From: an uncultured Arenicella sp.
Lineage (GTDB): Bacteria > Pseudomonadota > Gammaproteobacteria > Arenicellales > Arenicellaceae
Direction of reading: 5' to 3'
Assembly (NCBI GenBank): GCA_937974565.1
Contig: CALJWL010000001.1
Location: forward strand, 23,219 to 87,218
Length of the DNA stretch: 64,000 nucleotides
In this document: in pieces, positions 57,106-64,000 of the stretch
Position numbering within the stretch: position 1 is the stretch's first letter
Layout of the letters: every line of letters begins with the position of its first letter
The notes under the pieces: generated by a model
Seen by the model: the letters and a program-made list of their open reading frames with translations, nothing else
Database searches by the model: none
Told to the model about the DNA's origin: nothing
Made by a program: the position numbers and the translations under genes

Positions 57106-59220
57106 ATGAGTGTTTTTGATCTGCAAAAGAATGACGGAATCGCGGTTATCACAATGAATGACCCTGATCAGCCGCAAAATGTGCTTAATCAGGCTATTCA
57201 GTCGGAATTTGAGCAAGTGTTTGACGACGTTGCTAACGACCATTCCTTAACGGGGCTTATTTTTACCTCCAACAAGCCAAAGTGCTTTATTGCGGGGGCC
57301 GACATTTCAATGCTGCAATCAATCGAAAGTAAAGAACAATCGATTGCGTCATCTCAAATGCTCCATGCACTGGTAGAGCGCATTGCCAACCTAAATATGG
57401 TAACGGTTGCGGCGATTGATGGTGCTTGCCTCGGTGGTGGCTTAGAGTTAGCGCTAGGTTTTGATTACCGAGTTGCTTCTGATGACAAATCGACCAAAAT
57501 TGGTGTGCCTGAAGTTCAGCTGGGTTTATTGCCTGGCGGTGGTGGCACTCAGCGCATCCCCAGGCTGATTGCCTTGCCGACAGCGTTGGATTTAATGCTC
57601 ACAGGCAAGCAACTGAACGCCAAGCGGGCTTTAAAAGCAGGTTTGATCGATGAAGTGGCCCCAGCAAACGCATTACACACTCTGGCTGTTCGATATATTG
57701 CCAAAGGTAAGCCACAAAGGTCTCATTCTTTTACGGATCGCTTAATGAAGTGGGGGCCTATACGCGGCGTTGTTATTTCCAAGGCTCGTAAACAAACGTT
57801 AAAGTTAACCAAAGGAAAATACCCTGCGCCGTTAAAGATACTGGATGTGATTAATCGGGGTTTGGGAGTCAGTTTAAAACAAGGGCTGGAGTTTGAAGCG
57901 GAAGGGTTTGCGGATTTGTTAATGACCGCAGAATCAAAGCAATTGGTTAAACTTTTTTTTGCATCAACGGACTTAAAAAAAGACACAGGCATCGACTCTG
58001 AGGCACACGCAATTAATGTCTCGAAAGTAGGTGTTCTTGGTGGTGGTTTAATGGGTGCAGGCATTGCTTATGTCACCGCTGATCGTGCGAATAAAGATGT
58101 TCGAATCAAAGACATTAGCACTGAAGGCGTGGCCAAGGGCATACAATACGCGGCTAAACTGATCGATAAAAAGTTGGTTCGCAGACGTATAAAGTCACAT
58201 GAATATTTGTCGAGCGTTTCTAAGATTACCGGTGGCATAGATTACAAAGGATTTCAAAACACCGATGTGGTAATCGAAGCTGTGTTTGAAAGTGTGGATT
58301 TAAAGCAACGTATGGTTGCCGATATAGAAGAGATCGTTGGTGATAAAAGAACTGTGTTTGCAACCAATACGTCGGCTATACCAATCGATGAGGTCGCCGC
58401 TAAAGCCAAATACCCTGAGCGTGTTGTTGGCATGCACTATTTCTCTCCGGTTGAAAAAATGCCGCTGTTGGAAGTAGTAAAAGGCAGTAAAACAGCGGAT
58501 TGGGTTACCGCAACGGCCGTTGCGCTTGGTAAACAGCAAGGCAAGACCGTGATTGTTGTTAATGATGGCCCTGGTTTCTATACAACTCGTATTTTGGTTC
58601 CATACAGCATGGAGGCCGTTCGGCTGGTGTTGGAAGGCGTGGCCATTGAAGAGGTTGATGAAGCCTTAGAGAGTTTCGGTATGCCCGTGGGGCCTTTAAA
58701 ACTGATGGACGAGGTTGGCATTGACGTTGGCGCCCATATTGTTGACACACTCAATAATGCTTTTGGCGATCGTATTCCTTTGATTGAAGGAGTAGAGCGA
58801 GTTCTTGACGACGACCGTAAGGGTAAGAAGAATAAGCGTGGTTTTTACGATTACAGTGAGGAGTCTAAAGGAAAGAAAGTTGACGAATCCATTTATACCG
58901 CAATGGGGGTTCAATACCCTGGGCGTGCTGAAATCAGTCACAATGACGGTATTGCTGAGCGAGTAATACTCACCATGCTTAACGAGGCCGCATATTGTTT
59001 AGAAGAGGGCATTTTAAGGAGCGCCAGAGACGGTGATGTCGGTGCGATTTTCGGCTTAGGCTTTCCTCCTTTTTTAGGCGGGCCGTTCCGGTATATGGAC
59101 AGCCTTGGCGCATCAGTGGTGGTTAATAAACTCGAAGCGTTGGCCGCAGAGCATGGCTCTCGTTTTACTCCTGCGCCCAGTTTGGTGAGCATGGCCAAAG
59201 ATGGCGGTCGATTTTATTAA
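57106..59220 (+). CDS. fadJ: FadJ: enoyl-CoA hydratase / 3-hydroxyacyl-CoA dehydrogenase
   Basis: 704 aa multifunctional subunit. The N-terminal crotonase domain shows FIAGADISML and GACLGGGLELALGFDYRVAS (oxyanion hole), with a catalytic Glu pair in GVPEVQLGLLPGGGGTQRIP. The NAD-dependent dehydrogenase part begins VGVLGGGLMGAGIAYVTAD (about 306-324), with the catalytic His in GMHYFSPVEKMPLLEVV. The C-terminal domains show GFYTTRILVPY and GFPPFLGGPFRYMD. It works with FadI (thiolase). Confidence 0.95.
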   Translation: MSVFDLQKNDGIAVITMNDPDQPQNVLNQAIQSEFEQVFDDVANDHSLTGLIFTSNKPKCFIAGADISMLQSIESKEQSIASSQMLHALVERIANLNMVTVAAIDGACLGGGLELALGFDYRVASDDKSTKIGVPEVQLGLLPGGGGTQRIPRLIALPTALDLMLTGKQLNAKRALKAGLIDEVAPANALHTLAVRYIAKGKPQRSHSFTDRLMKWGPIRGVVISKARKQTLKLTKGKYPAPLKILDVINRGLGVSLKQGLEFEAEGFADLLMTAESKQLVKLFFASTDLKKDTGIDSEAHAINVSKVGVLGGGLMGAGIAYVTADRANKDVRIKDISTEGVAKGIQYAAKLIDKKLVRRRIKSHEYLSSVSKITGGIDYKGFQNTDVVIEAVFESVDLKQRMVADIEEIVGDKRTVFATNTSAIPIDEVAAKAKYPERVVGMHYFSPVEKMPLLEVVKGSKTADWVTATAVALGKQQGKTVIVVNDGPGFYTTRILVPYSMEAVRLVLEGVAIEEVDEALESFGMPVGPLKLMDEVGIDVGAHIVDTLNNAFGDRIPLIEGVERVLDDDRKGKKNKRGFYDYSEESKGKKVDESIYTAMGVQYPGRAEISHNDGIAERVILTMLNEAAYCLEEGILRSARDGDVGAIFGLGFPPFLGGPFRYMDSLGASVVVNKLEALAAEHGSRFTPAPSLVSMAKDGGRFY

Positions 59221-59360
59221 GGCCTGTTAACATGACGTTGTTATTGTTGAATTCAATATCAGAAAAATTAAGGCGCAAGGTGTGTTATGGATTGCCTCAA
59301 TAATCAGCAAATAATGCTGAGTTAGGTGGCTCTAAAGGCATCTCATAATGGCCGTTTAAC

Positions 59361-60587
59361 ATGAACATTATTTTATACGCCATACCGATTTTCTTTGTAT
59401 TAATTGCGATAGAGCTTGCTGCCGAGAAAATTCGGGGCACTCAATACTACCGAGTTAATGACGCGCTAACCAGTTTGGCTACCGGCGTAATGAATCAAGT
59501 GGTCAGCGTCATTCAACGACTTATACCGTTTACACTTTACGTGTTTGTTGAAGATCGGTTCGCGTTTTTTGGTCTGTTAGAAACTTGGTGGCTATGGGTT
59601 GTCGCTTTTATTGCGTATGACTTTTTCTATTATTGGAATCACCGTTTTGGCCACGAGGTGAATGTACTTTGGGCATCGCACGTGGTTCATCATTCCAGCG
59701 AAGACTACAATCTAACCACGGCTCTGCGGCAAACGGGCACCGGCTTTTTAAGCGTTATTTTTTATTTGCCTCTGGCCATTTTAGGGTTTGACCCGTTGAT
59801 GGTTTTGTCTGTTGGTGCGCTGAACTTGGTGTATCAATTCTGGGTACACACTCAACACGTGGGCAAGTTGGGGTGGTTTGAGTGGGTTTTTGTTTCCCCG
59901 TCTAACCATCGGGCTCATCACGCTCAAAATGCGATCTATATCGACAAAAATTACGGTGGCGTGTTTATTATCTGGGATCGCTTATTTGGAACTTATCAAG
60001 AAGAATTAGACTCCGATCCGGTTATTTTTGGTATTACCGGTTCAGTAAAAAGCTGGAACCCACTTTGGGTTAATGCACAAGTTTACGCTCAGCTTGTTTA
60101 CGATGCATGGCGCACGCGAAGCTGGGCAGATAAATTTCTAATTTGGTTTAAACGCACCGGTTGGCGACCTCAAGATGTTGATGAACAATACCCACTCGAG
60201 AAGGTAGACTTAACGCGTTTTAAGAAATTTGATATTCCGTTGCCTGCACAACTCAAAGCGTATGGAATAATGCAATACGGTCAAATCGCAACGCTGACTT
60301 TATTTTTTTCAATAAGTGCGGCCACGCTATCTCTCGTCCAGCAGTGTTCTTTGGTTCTTTATATATTCGCAGGGCTATTCGGAATAGGGGCGACAATGGA
60401 AGGTAAGCACTACGCTGGGGTGTTTGAATGGTTGCGTCATGGCTTGTTATTAATAATGTTACTCAGTTTGTCGGCACAGTTGCCTATCGTGCTTATACTA
60501 TGGTTAGTTAGTCTGAGTCTGGTTAGCGTGCCTTTACTCGTTCTAGGTCGTTTATTACAGTCTCGATCGTTACGACTCTATTCCTGA
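59361..60587 (+). CDS. Sterol desaturase / fatty acid hydroxylase family membrane di-iron oxygenase
   Basis: 408 aa with about seven membrane helices, four of them in the N-terminal family domain. Three histidine boxes of the family are present: HRFGHEVNVLWASHVVHHSS (HRxxH plus HxxHH), HTQHVG, and SNHRAHHAQN (HRxHH). These bind two iron atoms and hydroxylate or desaturate lipids. The C-terminal third (residues about 300-400) adds further hydrophobic helices, as in longer marine members. Lipid substrate unknown; the neighbouring fad genes suggest lipid metabolism only loosely. Confidence 0.9.
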   Translation: MNIILYAIPIFFVLIAIELAAEKIRGTQYYRVNDALTSLATGVMNQVVSVIQRLIPFTLYVFVEDRFAFFGLLETWWLWVVAFIAYDFFYYWNHRFGHEVNVLWASHVVHHSSEDYNLTTALRQTGTGFLSVIFYLPLAILGFDPLMVLSVGALNLVYQFWVHTQHVGKLGWFEWVFVSPSNHRAHHAQNAIYIDKNYGGVFIIWDRLFGTYQEELDSDPVIFGITGSVKSWNPLWVNAQVYAQLVYDAWRTRSWADKFLIWFKRTGWRPQDVDEQYPLEKVDLTRFKKFDIPLPAQLKAYGIMQYGQIATLTLFFSISAATLSLVQQCSLVLYIFAGLFGIGATMEGKHYAGVFEWLRHGLLLIMLLSLSAQLPIVLILWLVSLSLVSVPLLVLGRLLQSRSLRLYS

Positions 60588-60662
60588 CTTGATCTATTAA
60601 CGCCTTCGTCTATGAGCCATTAGCTCTCTTTTACAATCCCAAACAAAAACAGTCATTTATTA

Positions 60663-61730
60663 ATGAAAGTCTCCGATTTTTCTTTTGATCTGCCAGAGCA
60701 ATTAATTGCTCAATTCCCTCCCGAGAATCGCACCGATAGCCGCTTACTAAAAGTGTTTGATGAAAACCACTTCAAGGACTCACTGTTTCCGTCAATACTT
60801 GATGAACTAAAGGCCGGTGATTTGGTTGTTTTAAATAATACCAAAGTCTTGCCGGCACGACTCTTTGGCAGCAAAGACACAGGGGGACGAATAGAGATAC
60901 TGCTGGAGCGCATTACGGGTGAGAAGGAATTTATGGCACAGATTCGTGCCAGTAAATCACCTAAAATCAACCAAAGACTGTCGGTTGATGGTGATGAAGA
61001 GGCTCGACTTACTGTAACCGCTCGTAAAGGTATGTTTTTTATCGTCTCAGTGGAGAATAAAAGCAGCTTATTTGATTGGTTAGAGCAAGTGGGTCACATG
61101 CCATTGCCTCCGTACATAGACAGAAGCGATGAACCAGAGGATCAAAGCCGCTATCAAACTGTGTTCGCTGAGCAGCCCGGTGCTGTGGCGGCGCCAACCG
61201 CCGGTTTGCATTACGATGACGCTTTAATTGACTCGATTAAAGCCAAAGGTGTGATGTTTGCAACCGTAACCTTGCACGTTGGCGCGGGAACTTACCAGCC
61301 GGTGAAAGTGGACACAATCGAAGAACACCAAATGCACTCGGAGTATATCGACGTTGGCGAAGACGTTTGTCGGTTAATTAAAAAGACCAAAGCCAACGGT
61401 GGGAGAGTTGTGGCGGTTGGCACTACGGTCATACGTTCTCTAGAAAGCGCCGCGCAAAAAAGCGGCGATCAATTGATTGAACCTTATTCAGGTGAAACCG
61501 ATATTTTCATCTTTCCTGGCTATGAATTTAAAGTGGTGGATTTATTACAGACTAATTTCCATTTGCCTGAATCGACCTTGTTAATGTTGGTCAGCGCATT
61601 TGCTGGCCACGAGTGCATAAAGCGCGCGTATGAATACGCGATTAACAAACAGTATCGCTTTTTCAGTTATGGTGATGCGATGCTGCTTACCAGAGCAGAG
61701 CTTAGCCAGGGGGCTGTTTTAGCCGGTTAA
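60663..61730 (+). CDS. queA: S-adenosylmethionine:tRNA ribosyltransferase-isomerase
   Basis: 355 aa, normal size. Signature blocks: VSDFSFDLPEQLIAQFPPE at the start, LVVLNNTKVLPARLFGSKDTGG, RYQTVFAEQPGAVAAPTAGLH (about 160-180), TLHVGAGTYQPVKVDTIEEH and TNFHLPESTLLMLVSAFAG. It builds epoxyqueuosine on preQ1-modified tRNA, acting after Tgt. Unlike in E. coli, it is not next to tgt here. Confidence 0.96.
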   Translation: MKVSDFSFDLPEQLIAQFPPENRTDSRLLKVFDENHFKDSLFPSILDELKAGDLVVLNNTKVLPARLFGSKDTGGRIEILLERITGEKEFMAQIRASKSPKINQRLSVDGDEEARLTVTARKGMFFIVSVENKSSLFDWLEQVGHMPLPPYIDRSDEPEDQSRYQTVFAEQPGAVAAPTAGLHYDDALIDSIKAKGVMFATVTLHVGAGTYQPVKVDTIEEHQMHSEYIDVGEDVCRLIKKTKANGGRVVAVGTTVIRSLESAAQKSGDQLIEPYSGETDIFIFPGYEFKVVDLLQTNFHLPESTLLMLVSAFAGHECIKRAYEYAINKQYRFFSYGDAMLLTRAELSQGAVLAG

Positions 61731-61856
61731 TGTGGGGCGATTATGAAAAAATAATGACGTTTTCAACAACTATTACAGATATTTACACGCTATTGCATGC
61801 AAACTTAAGTCTATTTTAGTACTATCAGGTAAATTTAATGGACAAAATGTCTAAAA

Positions 61857-62123
61857 TTGACTCAAGTAGAAAAAATACATTTAAGCACGATTAAGCTGGA
61901 ATCACTGAACAGTGAATGTTTAGTGGCGGTTAATCGCTGCGCTCGATACCTAAAGCAACATCATGGTAGGGTACTCAAGTTGCAAGAGCGAAGTGTATTA
62001 ATCAAGCTCTCAAAACTAGTACGTGAGTTTGATGATGATCACTTGAATGACATCTACCGCGAACTTAAGGAAAAAATGTTAGCGAGCCTAAAACAATCTC
62101 GCCAACACAAAGATAAGAAGTAA
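61857..62123 (+). CDS. Small helical protein of unknown function
   Basis: 88 aa, starting at TTG (no ATG or GTG fits the frame; the upstream ATG at 61838 belongs to another frame that ends after 18 codons). Charged and helical, with a Lys-rich tail (LKQSRQHKDKK) and a central RSVLIKLSKLVREFDDDHL. I do not recognise it. It could be a nucleic-acid-binding or regulatory peptide-like protein; no evidence beyond composition. Confidence 0.5.
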   Translation: MTQVEKIHLSTIKLESLNSECLVAVNRCARYLKQHHGRVLKLQERSVLIKLSKLVREFDDDHLNDIYRELKEKMLASLKQSRQHKDKK

Positions 62124-62167
62124 GTTCTGGAGAGAGGCATTATGTGTAGAGGTTTAGGCTAAATGCC

Positions 62168-63667
62168 TTACAATTCAAAAATTACTGATTTACCATCGGA
62201 TAATGGCACCACAAAAAACGAGGCGTCGTCTGGAACCTCGTAAGCACCAATATCGCATGTGCTACCAGCGCGTGTTTGCCCGCGCTGATCACGATTGTTA
62301 ACAAAGCTTCGACAAACAGCAACGTCGGCCCTACCAATCGCCGGACTACCAATTGGTAAAGCATGCGTTAACGTTGGGCCCCCGTTATCAGATAACGCAA
62401 GCAAAACTGAGCTTAGTTCAACAATATCGAAGTCAACTTCAATATTGTTATTGGAAGGGTTGTCTGATAAATTTAGATCGTTAACGCTGCCAAACAGACT
62501 ATTCTCGGCGGTCAACTTTGTACTATCACTAAGTGAAATTTCGGACTTGCTAGAGGAAGCATTACCAGCAACAATACTTTGAGTAATACGCAAGTCACCA
62601 TTGGTAGAAAAAATGGCATCGCCGTCGTCGCTGCTATCTCTTGTTGCCAAATTGTTTGTTACGGTAGAGTTGATTAGTATTGTCTCCACCATACCTTCGC
62701 TGATGAAAAAACCGCCACCAAAATCGGCCGAATTAGAAGATATTGTACTGTTGACAAGAGTAACGGAGGAATTATCGTTGACACTGATAAAGCCGCCACC
62801 AAAATTGGCCGAATTGCGTGCGATAGTGCTAGCAACGATATTGACTTCGCTATTGTCGTTCGAAAGGCCGCCACCGCTCCCCACAGCACTGTTATCTGAT
62901 ACGGTTGTGTTTATTAGGTTCGTGACGCCATTAACTGTAATCATGCCGCCCCCGAGCGATAGAGCTGAATTGTTTTGTATCTTGCTATTTCTAATAATAG
63001 TAGCAGCACTCACGCCTGAGAAGTCGTCATCAGTAAGGTTCTCTAAGCCTCCTCCAGTTGTCGCAAAATTATTCTCGATGATACTATTCATCACTCTAAG
63101 AATACTGTTTTGACTGGAAAGCCCACCACCATTTCCTGCTGAATTGTCAGACACTGTGCTATTTGTGAGCGAGACGTTGCTACTTTCGCCGATGAACAAA
63201 CCGCCACCGCTTGAATTTGTGCGGCCACCACTGATGGTGACATTATCAAATGAGACCGTTGAGTTTTTAATTTCGAAAATTCTAAATTCTTTACTACTGC
63301 CAGCTCTGCGTCGAATGGAGACTCTTTTCCCGCCGGGATTAATACTAAGTTTCACTTGCCCCAATGATGGAGTCCCTGAATTATCTTGAACTGAAATTTG
63401 ACCACTATCAAGTAAGATATTTGAAAGAATAGAAAATTGAATCGTATCGTCTGTTCTAAAGCCATTACCTGACGAATTACGACAATTAGTACCTTCTAAT
63501 GACCCTGTATTAATAGCCTTAATTGCATTTCTAAACGTGCAACCATTTTGCACCTGATCTGTTCCCGTGGTGACTTCAATGGTGGCAGCTTGCGCCGACC
63601 CTATCCACCATGCCGGAATCAGAATGAGTGCGATGAAACATTTTTTGAACCAAGTGCCGTTTGTCAT
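62168..63667 (-). CDS. Secreted right-handed beta-helix protein
   Basis: 499 aa. A signal peptide (KKCFIALILIPAWWIGSAQA, about residues 8-27) is followed by IEVTTGTDQVQNGCTFRNAI, which resembles the CSLREA-type start seen before bacterial beta-helix domains. From about 130 to 340, repeats built on N-S-T-[IV]-S-x-N-S-A-x-x-x-G-G-G recur roughly every 22-25 residues, the rungs of a parallel beta-helix. The C terminus (DNGGPTLTHALPIGSPAIGR; RDQRGQTRAGSTCDIGAYE) matches the choice-of-anchor Q type end found in surface proteins. Surface adhesin or polysaccharide-binding protein are possibilities; no catalytic residues are evident. Confidence 0.85.
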   Translation of the reverse strand: MTNGTWFKKCFIALILIPAWWIGSAQAATIEVTTGTDQVQNGCTFRNAIKAINTGSLEGTNCRNSSGNGFRTDDTIQFSILSNILLDSGQISVQDNSGTPSLGQVKLSINPGGKRVSIRRRAGSSKEFRIFEIKNSTVSFDNVTISGGRTNSSGGGLFIGESSNVSLTNSTVSDNSAGNGGGLSSQNSILRVMNSIIENNFATTGGGLENLTDDDFSGVSAATIIRNSKIQNNSALSLGGGMITVNGVTNLINTTVSDNSAVGSGGGLSNDNSEVNIVASTIARNSANFGGGFISVNDNSSVTLVNSTISSNSADFGGGFFISEGMVETILINSTVTNNLATRDSSDDGDAIFSTNGDLRITQSIVAGNASSSKSEISLSDSTKLTAENSLFGSVNDLNLSDNPSNNNIEVDFDIVELSSVLLALSDNGGPTLTHALPIGSPAIGRADVAVCRSFVNNRDQRGQTRAGSTCDIGAYEVPDDASFFVVPLSDGKSVIFEL

Positions 63668-64000
63668 TTTGAAATACCTTACTAACCCTTTTACGCAACG
63701 TTGTTCTACTATTAACTTCTATTTACTGATAGCAATCACTTACTAGTGTACTTAGTGCAAATATTGTTGTCTATATGGCCAAAAGTACAGTTTTTTGGAG
63801 TGTTGATGCGTCGAAACAAATTTGGTAGAGCAATCAATGGGCTCATATATGAATACCCCCTGACCGGGCCTTATTGCGATTCGCTACCTGGTTGACTTAG
63901 CAGAGTATCGGCTATGGTTAAGCCACTGACCCCATCAGTCACAATCAGGTTCGATTAGTTCATTTCAGGTTGTCACCACTGTTGGCAATCGAGGTAAGTT
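63668..64000. other. Intergenic sequence at the end of the window
   Basis: 333 bases upstream of the minus-strand beta-helix gene. It should contain that gene's promoter. The only plus-strand frames are short (the ATG at 63806 runs about 30 codons) and show no coding character. No RNA gene or repeat was recognised. Confidence 0.4.

Noticed and set aside
62601..63113. A 170-codon plus-strand frame inside the beta-helix gene
   Set aside because: It is the mirror of the repeated rungs on the other strand (repeated P-P-P-x-x-A-E-L patterns) and has no independent support.

Overview
The window looks like a stretch of chromosome from a marine, heterotrophic gammaproteobacterium. The evidence is a complete Na+-translocating NADH:quinone reductase operon (nqrA-F with apbE and nqrM), a large TonB-dependent receptor, a CysB-type regulator, RatA/RnfH, FadI/FadJ, and the classic gammaproteobacterial orders tgt-yajC-secD-secF and nrdR-ribD-ribE-ribBA-ribH-nusB-thiL-pgpA. 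I cannot assign a genus from the sequence alone. No rRNA, tRNA or CRISPR array was seen.

Layout. 0-1 kb: end of a sodium-dependent (NSS-type) transporter, ratA, rnfH. 1-7.2 kb: a gene-poor stretch with decayed coding remnants, a TonB-dependent receptor, then a lipid cluster of hotdog thioesterase, MaoC hydratase and an HSD17B4-like SDR. 7.3-16.3 kb, minus strand: a stand-alone TonB C-terminal-domain protein, a MATE exporter, a TIGR01244-type phosphatase-like protein, the trio TgpA transglutaminase / DUF58 / MoxR ATPase, a two-RCK potassium channel and a DUF6394-like membrane protein. 16.9-24.4 kb: nqrABCDEF-apbE-nqrM. 24.4-27.4 kb: a conserved unknown gene, cysB, and cytochrome c4 on the minus strand. 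28.1-37.8 kb: ppx and ppk1 face each other; between them lie a 3.2 kb mobile element and a frameshifted membrane spermidine-synthase-like gene. 38.2-42.0 kb: the shikimate genes aroG, aroE, aroB, aroQ. 42.1-48.8 kb: tgt, yajC, secD, secF, glyA, nrdR. 49.0-55.6 kb: riboflavin genes with a MAPEG gene inserted among them, then nusB, thiL, pgpA, ampD. 55.7-61.7 kb: fadI, fadJ, a sterol-desaturase-family membrane oxygenase, queA. 61.8-63.7 kb: a small unknown protein and a secreted beta-helix protein on the minus strand.

The most unusual locus is 29793-32968. Two 22-bp inverted repeats (20 of 22 matching) enclose an IS1595-family transposase gene, an N4-cytosine-type DNA methyltransferase and an HNH endonuclease. 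The latter two overlap by 14 bp, so this looks like a type II restriction-modification pair riding as passenger genes on an IS1595-type transposon. The transposase is probably dead: its frame is broken near the start and the first catalytic Asp reads as Asn. The neighbouring spermidine-synthase-like gene also carries two compensating frameshifts.

Functional links: Na+-NQR would set up the sodium gradient used by Na+ symporters such as the NSS-type transporter. ApbE attaches FMN to NqrB and NqrC, and NqrM helps insert iron. The rib genes supply the FMN, FAD and riboflavin these enzymes need, although the RibBA here seems to lack a working GTP cyclohydrolase II half. Two fatty-acid routes are encoded: FadI/FadJ (S-specific) and a split R-specific MaoC + SDR pair.
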